From: Gemmatimonas sp.
Lineage (GTDB): Bacteria; Gemmatimonadota; Gemmatimonadetes; Gemmatimonadales; Gemmatimonadaceae
Direction of reading: 5' to 3'
Assembly (NCBI GenBank): GCA_025361705.1
Contig: JANYJW010000033.1
Span: forward strand, 60,660 to 124,659
Length of the DNA: 64,000 bases
In this document: positions 42,921 through 51,313 of the stretch, one piece after another
How the letters are laid out: each line of letters opens with the position of its first letter
Position numbering within the stretch: position 1 is the stretch's first letter
The notes under the pieces: generated by a model
Told to the model about the DNA's origin: nothing
What the model saw: the letters and a program-made list of their open reading frames with translations, nothing else
Databases searched by the model: none
Translations under genes and position numbers: made by a program

Positions 42921-45172
42921 CGATGTCCGACGCAGTGCTCGAGGTGCCGCTCAACCCGGCACAGCGCGCCGCCGTGGAGCACGGCATCGGCCCCATCCTC
43001 GTCCTCGCCGGCGCCGGGTCGGGCAAGACGCGCGTGCTCACCATGCGAGTGGCGCGCATCGTCGAGGAACTCGGTGTGAGTCCGCACCGCGTGCTTGCCG
43101 TCACGTTCACCAACAAGGCGGCCGGTGAGATGCGCGGACGCATCGCGCGCTTGCTCGGCGCCGAACCGCGCGGCATGTGGATCGGCACGTTCCACGGCAT
43201 CGGCGCCCGCCTGCTGCGCCTGCACGCCGATCGCGTGGGCCGCACCAACGAGTACACCATCTACGACGAGGACGATACCCTCACCGTCGTGCGGCGCCTG
43301 ATGGAGCGCGAGCGGGTATCGGTCAAGGAGTTCGCGCCCAAGGCGGTGGCCGCCGCCATCAGCGACGCCAAGAACGCGCTTGTCACCCCTGCAGAATACG
43401 CGACCCTCGCCCTCACGCCGCTCGCCAAGGCCGTGGCGCCGGTGTACGCCGCCATGGAGCCCGCCCTGCGCGGCGCCAACGCCGTGAGTTTCGACGACCT
43501 GCTCGTCCTCCCCGTGCAGCTGCTCAGCGCGCACGAGGACCTGCGCGCGCAGTATGCGGCGCGCTTCGAGCACGTCTTGGTGGACGAGTATCAGGACACC
43601 AATCACGCGCAATACGAGTTCGTGCGCCTCATCGCGGGGCCGCGGGGCAACGTCGCCGTCGTGGGCGACGACGACCAGTCCATCTACGGCTGGCGCGGCG
43701 CCGACGTGCGCAACATCCTCGATTTCGAGCGCGACTACCCGGGCGCGCGCGTCGTGCGCCTCGAGGAGAACTACCGCTCCACGCCCGGCATCCTCGCCAT
43801 CGCCAACGTCGTCATCGCGCAAAACGCCGATCGCCGCGGCAAGACCCTGCGCGCCACGCGGCCCGCCGGCGAACCCGTGACGGTGCTCAAGGCGCTCGAC
43901 GATCGCGACGAGGCCGACGCGATTGCCGACGAAATCGAGGCGCGGCGACTCGCCCAGCGCGAACCGCGCGCGGACGTCGCCATTCTCTACCGCACCAACG
44001 CACAGAGCCGGCCCCTCGAGGAATCGCTGCGCCGCCGTGGAATCCCCTATCGCCTCGTCGGCGCCACGCGCTTCTACGACCGTCGCGAAGTGCGCGACTT
44101 GCTGGCCTGGTTGCGGCTGGCCGCCAATCCGGCCGATGACGAAGCGTTCCGCCGCGCCATCACCGTTCCGCGGCGTGGCATCGGCGACTCCACCGTCGAG
44201 CTCATGGCGGCTGCGGCGCGCGACCACGGCATCCCGCTCCTCGCCATGGCGCGTCGCGCCGCCGAACTCGGCGGCATGCGCCCCGCCGCGCGCACGGCGC
44301 TCGGAAGCGTCGTCGACCTGGCGGACCGCTTTCGCGCGAGCGCCGAAGACTCGAGTGTCGACCAGCTCATCCTCGAGATCCTGCAGGCGACGGGCTACGA
44401 CGATGCGCTGCGCGCCGAGGGGCCCGAAGGGCTTGATCGCCTCGACAACGTGCGGGCCATGGTGGAGGGCGCGGCCGAGACGGTGGTCGACGACGGAGGG
44501 GAGCTGGGCCTGCGGCCGCTCGACCACTTCCTGCAGAAGGCGATGCTCGTCGCCGCCGTCGACCAGATGGGCCCCGACGCCGATGTCGTGACACTGATGA
44601 CGGTGCACACCGCCAAGGGGTTGGAGTTTCCGGTGGTGTACATCTCGGGCATGGAAGACGGGCTCTTTCCGCTGGGCCGCGCCTTTGACGACCCCGACAT
44701 GCTCGAGGAAGAACGACGGCTTCTCTACGTCGGCATCACGCGCGCCGAGCGCAAGCTCTTCCTCACGTGGGCCATGTCGCGCCGCCGCAACGGCGAGCTG
44801 CTGCCCGGCATCCTGTCGTCGTTCCTGACGCCCGTGCCCAAGGATCTGTACGAGGCGCGCATGACGACCAAGTTGCGCGGCAGCGCGAGCGCCTTTGCCT
44901 ACTCGTCGCCATCACAGCGTCGCCCCGGCGCGCCGGTGGCCCCCGTAGGGCGTCGCACTATCTGGGAGCCGGCGCCCGAGGAAGAGTCGCAGGTGGCGCC
45001 GAGGTACGTCATCGGCGCGCGCGTGCGCCACAAATCATTTGGGGCAGGGACCATCCTCGAGCTCTCCGGCACTGGGCGCGATGCCAAGGTCAGCGTCGAG
45101 TTCGACGATGAGACGGTCGGGCGCAAGCGACTCGTCGTGGCGTTCGCCGGACTCGAGCGCGAGGACGACTAG
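42917..45172 (+). CDS. ATP-dependent DNA helicase PcrA/UvrD
   Basis: The 751-residue superfamily 1A helicase has Walker A LVLAGAGSGKTRVL, motif Ia FTNKAAGEM, motif II VDEYQDTNHAQYEF and motif III GDDDQSIYGWRGAD. Motif V is TVHTAKGLEFPVVY and motif VI is RRLLYVGITRAERKL. A C-terminal Tudor-like segment (VGARVRHKSFGAGTILEL) resembles PcrA's RNA-polymerase-binding tail. It acts in excision repair and in removing RecA. Its TAG shares CTAG with the convergent next gene (45169-45172). Confidence 0.95.
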   Translation: MTMSDAVLEVPLNPAQRAAVEHGIGPILVLAGAGSGKTRVLTMRVARIVEELGVSPHRVLAVTFTNKAAGEMRGRIARLLGAEPRGMWIGTFHGIGARLLRLHADRVGRTNEYTIYDEDDTLTVVRRLMERERVSVKEFAPKAVAAAISDAKNALVTPAEYATLALTPLAKAVAPVYAAMEPALRGANAVSFDDLLVLPVQLLSAHEDLRAQYAARFEHVLVDEYQDTNHAQYEFVRLIAGPRGNVAVVGDDDQSIYGWRGADVRNILDFERDYPGARVVRLEENYRSTPGILAIANVVIAQNADRRGKTLRATRPAGEPVTVLKALDDRDEADAIADEIEARRLAQREPRADVAILYRTNAQSRPLEESLRRRGIPYRLVGATRFYDRREVRDLLAWLRLAANPADDEAFRRAITVPRRGIGDSTVELMAAAARDHGIPLLAMARRAAELGGMRPAARTALGSVVDLADRFRASAEDSSVDQLILEILQATGYDDALRAEGPEGLDRLDNVRAMVEGAAETVVDDGGELGLRPLDHFLQKAMLVAAVDQMGPDADVVTLMTVHTAKGLEFPVVYISGMEDGLFPLGRAFDDPDMLEEERRLLYVGITRAERKLFLTWAMSRRRNGELLPGILSSFLTPVPKDLYEARMTTKLRGSASAFAYSSPSQRRPGAPVAPVGRRTIWEPAPEEESQVAPRYVIGARVRHKSFGAGTILELSGTGRDAKVSVEFDDETVGRKRLVVAFAGLEREDD

Positions 45173-46089
45173 CTCTGCGCCGAGGGGGCGGGTATGTACA
45201 GCGGCGCGGTCAGCTGTCCGGTGAAACCCAGGGACGTCACAGGCAGCCCGAAATGCCGGATCGCCGATGCGCGAGCGATGCCTTCGTCCCCGCCGCGACG
45301 CAATGCGGTCCGCCGCACCGCCTTTGCCGCGCGCAGGGCGTCCTCGCCCGATGGATCGTGCGCGTACGGTTCGCTGCCGTCCGCGCGTCGGAGGAAGTCG
45401 ACCACATAGTCGAACGCGCGGGTGAGGTACGCCCCGACGTCGCGCTCCTCGAGGTCCCACCGGCTGCGCTCCGCCATCATCGCGAAGATGCGCTGCCAGC
45501 TGTCGGCGTCGGTCACGCGCACCATCCCCCGGAAGATGCGCCGGTTCGTGTGCGTGCTGAAGATCGTCGGACTGAGGATGCGGTCCAAGTGGTCGTCTGC
45601 CCGCGCATGGTCGAGCAGGATGATCTCGTGGGCGCGGCGGCTGTGGCCCGCGCCGAGGTGCGTCTCGAACCGGCTCTCCCAGTACAAATGGCCGATGGCG
45701 CTCGTGCTCGACGTCACCGCGAGCTGGTGCGGCACGAACCAATTGTGCGCCACCACGTCCGCGGCAAGGTGCGCGAGGTAGCCATAGGCAAAGGCCTGCA
45801 GCGTCTCGTCGCGCGCGCGGTCAAGAATCTCGAGCCCCACGTACCAGTGATGGCAATGGCGCCCGAAACGCGCGTATTTCTTGGCGATGCTCGTGTCGGC
45901 GGCAATCGAGCCATACAGGAAATCGTACGGAAACGCCTGTAGCAGTTCGGCCACGCGCGGTGGCAGCAGGAACGCGGAGCGCAGCACCGCTTCACCGAGC
46001 AGAATGTGCGTGCCCGGCGTCCAGGCATGCGCCAGCGCAGGGGTGATGGCAAGCAGCAACGCCACCACCACGGCGCCTCGCAACATCAT
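45169..46089 (-). CDS. Secreted zinc-dependent phospholipase C-like protein
   Basis: The 306-residue protein starts at ATG 46089 (46086 possible). The signal peptide ends ALAHA, and the mature N-terminus WTPGTHILLGEAVL fits the zinc-dependent phospholipase C/S1-P1-like fold. Many His/Asp ligands follow: HCHHWYVGLEIL, YLAHLAADVVAHN and FVPHQL. The Trp at the predicted mature N-terminus (WTPGTH) is a known zinc ligand position in that fold. Substrate is unproven. It converges on the helicase gene. Confidence 0.75.
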   Translation of the reverse strand: MMLRGAVVVALLLAITPALAHAWTPGTHILLGEAVLRSAFLLPPRVAELLQAFPYDFLYGSIAADTSIAKKYARFGRHCHHWYVGLEILDRARDETLQAFAYGYLAHLAADVVAHNWFVPHQLAVTSSTSAIGHLYWESRFETHLGAGHSRRAHEIILLDHARADDHLDRILSPTIFSTHTNRRIFRGMVRVTDADSWQRIFAMMAERSRWDLEERDVGAYLTRAFDYVVDFLRRADGSEPYAHDPSGEDALRAAKAVRRTALRRGGDEGIARASAIRHFGLPVTSLGFTGQLTAPLYIPAPSAQS

Positions 46090-46135
46090 GGCCCGCGACG
46101 ACAGAGGGCCTGTCCCAGCCGGTGTGCGCACCGGC

Positions 46136-46768
46136 TCAGCGTGACGGCTCGCCACCACTGGTGCCGCCACCACGAGGGCCGCCACCACGAGGGCCGCCGC
46201 CACTGCCGCCGCGCCGCCGCCGCTTGCGTCGTCGCGGCGCCGCCTGCGGGGCGGGGCTGTCTTCGGCGTACGGCGACTCCTCGTCGGCATCGTCGTGCCG
46301 CATGGCACGCACACCCTGCCGCAGCGCGTCGAGGGCGACGCCCGCCACGTCCGCCGCCGCGTCCGCCCTGGCGTGTACCCGACCGAGCAGCGCGCTGAAG
46401 TCGTCCACGCGGTCGGCGACTGCGCCCACCGAATCGCGCACCCGGCCCGTGGCCTCGCGCAGCGCCTCGGCGGCCTGCACCGCGTCCCTGCGCACCACGT
46501 CGGTGAGCACCCGCACGTTCGCTGCCGCTTCCGTGGCGCTCGCGATCATCGGATCGACCTTGCCAGCGAGGTGCCCCAACTGCTCCTGCAGCGCCTGCTG
46601 GGTCTTCCACATGCGGAAGAAGATGATGGCCAGCAGCACGACGACCACCAGCGTGACCACCTGCGAGACGCCGGCGGACACGAACACCACCTGCTCGAAT
46701 CCGGACCGGACCTGCGGCACCTGCCGCACCAGCAGCGTGTCCGCGACAACGGCGAGTGAGGACATCAT
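46136..46768 (-). CDS. Membrane protein with coiled coil and Arg/Gly-rich tail
   Basis: The 210-residue protein starts at ATG 46768. It has one membrane span near residue 35-50 ([15 protein letters not shown]), then a helical, likely coiled-coil region ([19 protein letters not shown]) like DUF948 proteins. It ends in [10 protein letters not shown] and [10 protein letters not shown] repeats, coded by a 15-base tandem repeat at 46164-46193. The tail resembles RGG nucleic-acid-binding tails. Function is unknown. The open frame continues upstream, antisense to murA, but that part is a shadow. Confidence 0.6.
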   Translation of the reverse strand: MMSSLAVVADTLLVRQVPQVRSGFEQVVFVSAGVSQVVTLVVVVLLAIIFFRMWKTQQALQEQLGHLAGKVDPMIASATEAAANVRVLTDVVRRDAVQAAEALREATGRVRDSVGAVADRVDDFSALLGRVHARADAAADVAGVALDALRQGVRAMRHDDADEESPYAEDSPAPQAAPRRRKRRRRGGSGGGPRGGGPRGGGTSGGEPSR

Positions 46769-46938
46769 CGTCGTAGCATCCGGCGTTGGTCGGGCAATTG
46801 CAAGGGTGCTTCTGCTGACCTCCCAATCGGAGGAAGCCCCGCACGCCGCCGGGCTCGCGCCCGATGCTCGCGCCCGATGCTCGCGCGCGACCTCGCAATC
46901 GCCGCCCGAAATCCATTCCGCAATGCGACATCGCCATC

Positions 46939-46944
46939 TATAAT
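46939..46944 (+). promoter_or_regulatory. murA: murA -10 element (TATAAT), likely leaderless
   Basis: A consensus TATAAT lies 7 bases upstream of the murA ATG. With a start point 6-8 bases downstream of the -10 element, the transcript begins at or next to the ATG. No Shine-Dalgarno sequence precedes the ATG. The -35 region (ATTCCG around 46916) is poor. Confidence 0.6.
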
Positions 46945-46951
46945 CGTCACT

Positions 46952-48235
46952 ATGAAATTCATCGTCGAAGGCGGCCGCCCGCTGAGCGGCTCCATCCGTC
47001 CCTCCGGGAACAAGAACGCGGCCCTCCCCATCGTCGCGGCGACGCTCCTCACCGAGCATCCCGTCACGCTCGAAAACGTGCCGCGCATCAAGGATATCGA
47101 GACACTGGTCGAGCTGATTGCCACCACGGGAGCCGAGGCGCGGTGGACCGGCCCCAACACGCTCCACGTCCACGCCCGTACCGTCTCGGCGAAGGCGCTC
47201 GATCTTGAGATGTGCAAGAAGATCCGCGGCTCCATTCTGCTCGCCGCACCGCTGCTCGCGCGCTGCGGCGAGGTGACGCTGTCGCCGCCCGGCGGCGATG
47301 TCATCGGGCGCCGCCGGCTCGACACGCATTTTCTCGCGCTGCAGCAGCTCGGCGCCGACCACGTGCTCTCCAATCAGATTCAGTTCACCACCAAGGGATT
47401 GATCGGCGCTGACGTCTTCCTCGACGAACCCAGCGTCACCGGCACCGAGAACGCCGTGATGGCGGCCGTGGCGGCCAAGGGCGTCACGATGCTGCGCAAC
47501 GCGGCCAGCGAACCGCACGTGCAGGACCTGTGCGAGTTTCTCGTCGCGCTCGGGGCGCGCATCGAAGGCATCGGCACCAACACGCTGACCATCCACGGCA
47601 GCGCCGCGCTCGGATCGGCCACGCATCGCATCGGTCCCGATCACATCGAGGTCGGCTCGTTCATCGGCCTTGCCGCGGTCACGCACAGCGAGCTGCGCAT
47701 TGTCGGCGCCGGCGTGCGCCACCTGCGCGCCATGCGCATGGGCTTCGAACGGCTCGGGGTCGTCTGCATGGCCGAGGGCGACGACCTCATCATCCCCGCC
47801 ACGCAGCCGCTCAAGATCCTGAATGACCTCGGCGGGCACGTGCCCAAGCTGGAAGACCAGCCTTGGCCGGCGTTCCCTGCCGACGTGATGTCCATTGCCA
47901 TCGTCACCGCGACGCAATGTGACGGATTGATCTTGATGCACGAGAAGATGTTCGAGTCGCGCATGTTCTTCGTCGACAAGCTCGTCTCGATGGGCGCGCG
48001 CATCGTGCTCTGCGATCCGCACCGCGCGCTGGTTGCCGGTCCGTCGCAGCTGCACGCCGGCACCGTCGAAAGCCCCGACATCCGCGCCGGAATGGCGATG
48101 CTCATTGCGGCGCTGTGCGCCAGGGGAACGAGCACCATCAAGAACGTGGGGCAGATCGACCGCGGCTACGAGCGCATCGACGAACGCCTCAACGCGCTTG
48201 GCGCGCACATCACTCGGGTGGCCGAGGACAAGTGA
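46952..48235 (+). CDS. murA: UDP-N-acetylglucosamine 1-carboxyvinyltransferase MurA, Asp-type active site
   Basis: The 427-residue protein starts at ATG 46952. It has [16 protein letters not shown] near the N-terminus and the catalytic-loop segment [15 protein letters not shown]. The usual sequence at this point is GGCAIGAR, where the Cys is the general acid and the target of fosfomycin. Here it is Asp116. This Cys-to-Asp form is known from mycobacteria and chlamydiae and is fosfomycin-insensitive. MurA adds enolpyruvate to UDP-GlcNAc, the first committed step of peptidoglycan. The pgeF gene overlaps its stop. Confidence 0.95.
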   Translation: MKFIVEGGRPLSGSIRPSGNKNAALPIVAATLLTEHPVTLENVPRIKDIETLVELIATTGAEARWTGPNTLHVHARTVSAKALDLEMCKKIRGSILLAAPLLARCGEVTLSPPGGDVIGRRRLDTHFLALQQLGADHVLSNQIQFTTKGLIGADVFLDEPSVTGTENAVMAAVAAKGVTMLRNAASEPHVQDLCEFLVALGARIEGIGTNTLTIHGSAALGSATHRIGPDHIEVGSFIGLAAVTHSELRIVGAGVRHLRAMRMGFERLGVVCMAEGDDLIIPATQPLKILNDLGGHVPKLEDQPWPAFPADVMSIAIVTATQCDGLILMHEKMFESRMFFVDKLVSMGARIVLCDPHRALVAGPSQLHAGTVESPDIRAGMAMLIAALCARGTSTIKNVGQIDRGYERIDERLNALGAHITRVAEDK

Positions 48236-48930
48236 GCGGGGCCCTCCCGCCGCGCGAACGGGTCGCCTCGTTCGCCGTGCTGGGATTGACCGCGTTCACG
48301 ACAACGCGTGACGCCGGCAGCTATGGGTGTGCCGACAGTGCTCCCGTGGGCGAGGTGAACGAGCGATGGCTCGCGCTCCTGCGCGCCACCGGCGGGCGCA
48401 TGGCCTCGGCGCACCAGGTGCATGGGGCCAAGGTGATCACGCATGCGCCTGGCTGGGACGGATGGCTGCGCATCGATGCCGCCGACGGCCACGCGACGGC
48501 ACATCACGATACGGCGATGGTTGTCACCGTCGCCGACTGCGTGCCGGTCTTCATCGGGCATCCCAATGGGGCGTCCGCGCTGCTGCACGCCGGCTGGCGT
48601 GGCACGGCAAACGGCGTCCTCGGCGCCGGCATTCTCGCGCTCAAGGTGTTGGGGTGTCACCCTGCTGATCTCGTCGTGCACCTCGGGCCGGCCATCTGCG
48701 GCGCCTGCTACGAGGTTGGGCCTGACGTGTACGCACAGTTGATGCGCCGCACCATTGATCACGCCGCGCCCGTCGATCTACGCGCGCTGCTCGCCGATCA
48801 GGCGCGCATTGCAGGCGTCAGGCAGGTGGAGATCAGCGCGTGGTGCACGCGCTGCCACAACGAGCGCTTCTACTCGCATCGGGTCGGTGATGCCAGTCGA
48901 CAGGTCGCCGTGATCGCTCCGTCCACATGA
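48232..48930 (+). CDS. pgeF: PgeF/YfiH (laccase-domain) purine nucleoside/peptidoglycan-editing enzyme
   Basis: The 232-residue protein starts with GTG 48232 in the overlap GTGA with murA. It has the YfiH marks [17 protein letters not shown] and [11 protein letters not shown], which supply the metal-binding His and Cys residues. Later come [11 protein letters not shown] and [10 protein letters not shown]. In E. coli the enzyme (PgeF) removes misincorporated amino acids from peptidoglycan precursors. Others have purine nucleoside phosphorylase/deaminase activity. The murA neighbour fits the first role. Confidence 0.88.
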   Translation: MSGALPPRERVASFAVLGLTAFTTTRDAGSYGCADSAPVGEVNERWLALLRATGGRMASAHQVHGAKVITHAPGWDGWLRIDAADGHATAHHDTAMVVTVADCVPVFIGHPNGASALLHAGWRGTANGVLGAGILALKVLGCHPADLVVHLGPAICGACYEVGPDVYAQLMRRTIDHAAPVDLRALLADQARIAGVRQVEISAWCTRCHNERFYSHRVGDASRQVAVIAPST

Positions 48931-48995
48931 CGGGCGCGGCGCTCGGCCAGACGTGCATGGCGGTGCTTCGGGTGTCCACTTCGGGTGTCCGCTCC

Positions 48996-49024
48996 TTGAC
49001 GCCCTAGCGTCCGGCATCTATAAT
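48996..49024 (+). promoter_or_regulatory. Near-consensus sigma-70 promoter of the rimP-nusA-infB operon
   Basis: TTGACG at 48996-49001 and TATAAT at 49019-49024 with an ideal 17-base spacer. It is the best promoter in the window. Transcription should begin at about 49031, 80 bases before the rimP start. The -10 context CATCTATAAT is the same as at murA. Confidence 0.9.
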
Positions 49025-49060
49025 ACTCGGGCTGGGCGGGGTTCTCGACTGCCTTGGGAA

Positions 49061-49086
49061 TGTGGGGTCGCCCCCCACATTTTTTT
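49061..49086 (+). terminator. Intrinsic terminator within the rimP leader (possible attenuator)
   Basis: TGTGGGG at 49061-49067 pairs with CCCCACA at 49073-49079 around a 5-base loop, followed at once by seven T residues (49080-49086). It lies about 30 bases after the promoter start point and 25 bases before the rimP GTG start, so transcription from that promoter must pass it. Confidence 0.9.
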
Positions 49087-49110
49087 GTCTTTATCGGGGA
49101 TCAATGGCAA

Positions 49111-49578
49111 GTGAAGCAGACACTGGAACCCATTGTCGTTGCTGCACTTGACTCATTTGGGTTTGACCTCGTCGAGTTGCGGATCGGTGGCACGCGCCAG
49201 CGTCCGTTGCTCGATGTGCGCATCGATCGGCGCGACTTGCAAAAGGTCACGGTGGACGACTGCGCAGGGGCATCGCGGGCCATCGAGGCGCGGCTGGATG
49301 CAGATCCGGCGCTCTTCGGTGAGCGCTATGTGCTCGAGGTGTCGTCACCAGGCATGGAACGGCCGCTGCGCAGCGAAGGCGACTGGCGTCGCTTTGTCGG
49401 TCGCGCGGTGAACGTGAAGAGCGCCGTCCTCGGAGGGCGCGCCGAAGTGGAGATTGTGGGAGTCGAGGAGGGGGACGGCGTGATGCGCCTGCGCCTCCGC
49501 GATGCAAAGGGAATTGAGCACGTGCTCGGGCTGGCCGACGTGGACGAGGCCCGCCTGGCGTTTCACTGGAAACCGTAA
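49111..49578 (+). CDS. rimP: Ribosome maturation factor RimP
   Basis: The 155-residue protein starts with GTG 49111, preceded by GGGGA. Typical marks are LDSFGFDLVELRIGG, LLDVRIDRRD, VDDCAGASRAIEARLD and YVLEVSSPGMERPL. It helps mature the 30S subunit. It is the first gene of the rimP-nusA-L7Ae-infB-rbfA-truB-ribF operon, whose leader has a terminator. The homology start and the upstream terminator exclude the longer open frame from 49054. Confidence 0.95.
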   Translation: MKQTLEPIVVAALDSFGFDLVELRIGGTRQRPLLDVRIDRRDLQKVTVDDCAGASRAIEARLDADPALFGERYVLEVSSPGMERPLRSEGDWRRFVGRAVNVKSAVLGGRAEVEIVGVEEGDGVMRLRLRDAKGIEHVLGLADVDEARLAFHWKP

Positions 49579-49589
49579 CGAGGTCCCGG

Positions 49590-50972
49590 ATGTCCGGATC
49601 GGCTGAAATCCTTGCTGCGTTCCGCGAACTGTCGAACGCAAAGCAGATTGACCGCGCGGAGCTGCACGCCCTGCTGACGGACGGCATTCATGCCGCCCTC
49701 GCCAAGAAGCACGGCCCCAATGTGCAGGCCGACATCTCGATCGATGAGTCCAAGGGCGAGATCCGCATCGTGCTCCTCAAGACCGTCGTCGAACACGTCG
49801 AGGATGCAGGCCGCGAGATCGCGCTCGAGGAGGCGCGCTTCGAGGATCCGGAGTTCCAGCCCGGCGACATCATGGAAGAGCCCGTCGAGTTCGCCGAGTT
49901 CGGGCGCTCTGCGGTGCAGGCGGCCAAGCAGCGCATCATCCAGCGCGTGCGCGAAGGCGAGCGCACCAAGATCCGCGACGAATTCTCGGGGCGCGTCGGC
50001 GACCTGCTGTCGGGCGAGATCCAGCAGATCGAGCGCGGCAAGATCGTCGTGATGCTCAATAAGTTCCGCGAAGCCGAAGCGATCATCCCGTATCGCGAGC
50101 AGAACCACCGCGAGGACTACAAGCAGGGCGAGCCGCTGCGCTCGGTGCTCAAGAAGATCGAGGAGACCCCCAAGGGGCCGCGCCTCGTGCTCTCGCGCGC
50201 CGATCCGATGTTTGTGCTGGCGCTCTTCAAGCTCGAAGTCCCCGAAATCCAGCAGGGGATCGTCGAGATCAAGGCATCGTCGCGCGAGTGCGGCAGCCGC
50301 ACCAAGATCGCGGTCGTCTCCAAGGATGATGCCATCGATCCGGTGGGTGCATGCGTGGGCCTCAAGGGCGCCCGCGTCCAGGCCGTCGTGCAGGAACTCG
50401 GCGGCGAACGGATTGACATCGTGCCGTGGTCGCCCGACCCCGAACGCTTCGCCAAGCTCGCGCTTGCGCCCGCCAAGGTCGCGCGCGTCTTCAGCGATGC
50501 AGCCACCAAGACCATTCAGGCCGTCGTCGACGAAGACCAGCTCTCGCTGGCCATCGGCCGCAACGGCCAGAACGTGCGCCTTGCCTCGGAAATCACGGGG
50601 TGGAAGATCGACCTGTACTCCAGCCGCGAGTGGCTCGAGCGCGGCGGCGACATGCCGCTCTTCCAGCCGCTGCCCGAGGAGGAGGACGTCGCAGCCGACG
50701 TCCACTTGTCCGCCATCGAAGGGCTGCCGCCGGCAACGGTGGCGGTGCTCGAGGCGGGCGGATTCCGCACGCTCAACGATATCCTCGACCTCGAGCGGGA
50801 CGACTTCCTGCGCTTGCCGGGCATCGCGCCCGAAGAGGCCGATCGCATCATTGCGATGATCAACGAATTGACCACCGACGACAATAGTGGCGACGCCGCC
50901 GCTGAGGGCGCCGAGCCGGACGCCACGCAAGGTCCGGACGCGCCGGACGTGACGGACGTGACGGCCGGATGA
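49590..50972 (+). CDS. nusA: Transcription termination/antitermination factor NusA
   Basis: The 460-residue protein has the N-terminal RNA-polymerase-binding domain and an S1 domain (VGDLLSGEIQQIERGKIVV). Two KH domains follow (KIAVVSKDDAIDPVGACVG; AIGRNGQNVRLASEI) and then a C-terminal helix-hairpin-helix region ending in an acidic tail. NusA controls pausing and intrinsic termination. In E. coli it autoregulates its own operon at leader terminators, so the terminator in the rimP leader is a plausible control point. Confidence 0.96.
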   Translation: MSGSAEILAAFRELSNAKQIDRAELHALLTDGIHAALAKKHGPNVQADISIDESKGEIRIVLLKTVVEHVEDAGREIALEEARFEDPEFQPGDIMEEPVEFAEFGRSAVQAAKQRIIQRVREGERTKIRDEFSGRVGDLLSGEIQQIERGKIVVMLNKFREAEAIIPYREQNHREDYKQGEPLRSVLKKIEETPKGPRLVLSRADPMFVLALFKLEVPEIQQGIVEIKASSRECGSRTKIAVVSKDDAIDPVGACVGLKGARVQAVVQELGGERIDIVPWSPDPERFAKLALAPAKVARVFSDAATKTIQAVVDEDQLSLAIGRNGQNVRLASEITGWKIDLYSSREWLERGGDMPLFQPLPEEEDVAADVHLSAIEGLPPATVAVLEAGGFRTLNDILDLERDDFLRLPGIAPEEADRIIAMINELTTDDNSGDAAAEGAEPDATQGPDAPDVTDVTAG

Positions 50973-51295
50973 TGGACGCCGCCCTGCGCCGCAAGCTCCT
51001 TGGCCTCGCGGGCCTCGGTGTGCGCGGTCGCAATGCGGTGGTGGGAGTGGAACGCGTGCGTGGCGCGGCGCAGGACGGCTCGCTGCGGCTCGCGCTGGTG
51101 GCAGGGGATGCGTCGCATCACAGTCGGGACAAGGTCGTCCCGATGCTGACGGCGAAAGGCATTCCGATGGTACATGGATTCGCGGCGGCCGAACTGGGCG
51201 CCGTGGCGGGGCGGGAAGCGACGGCGGTGATTGGCATCGTCGACGTGCAGCTGGCGAAGGGGATTCGCGGAGCGCTCGGCTCTGCGGGCGAGTAG
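50969..51295 (+). CDS. L7Ae/YlxQ-type ribosomal-protein-like
   Basis: The 108-residue protein starts in the overlap with nusA (ATGATGG; a second in-frame ATG follows). It begins MMDAALRRKLLGLAGLGVRGRNAVVG, typical of the L7Ae-like YlxQ family, and is the usual neighbour of nusA and infB. The common intervening ylxR gene is absent here. It binds RNA kink-turns in relatives; its role is not proven. infB follows 18 bases later. Confidence 0.85.
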   Translation: MMDAALRRKLLGLAGLGVRGRNAVVGVERVRGAAQDGSLRLALVAGDASHHSRDKVVPMLTAKGIPMVHGFAAAELGAVAGREATAVIGIVDVQLAKGIRGALGSAGE

Positions 51296-51313
51296 CAGCA
51301 CGAGGGAGGCAGT

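Noticed and set aside
46877..46951. Longer murA start at 46877
   Set aside because: A consensus -10 element lies inside this extension, and the conserved MurA N-terminus starts at ATG 46952.
46769..48208. Upstream extension of the RGG-tail membrane protein antisense to murA
   Set aside because: Only the part downstream of 46768 has membrane and coiled-coil features; the rest mirrors murA.
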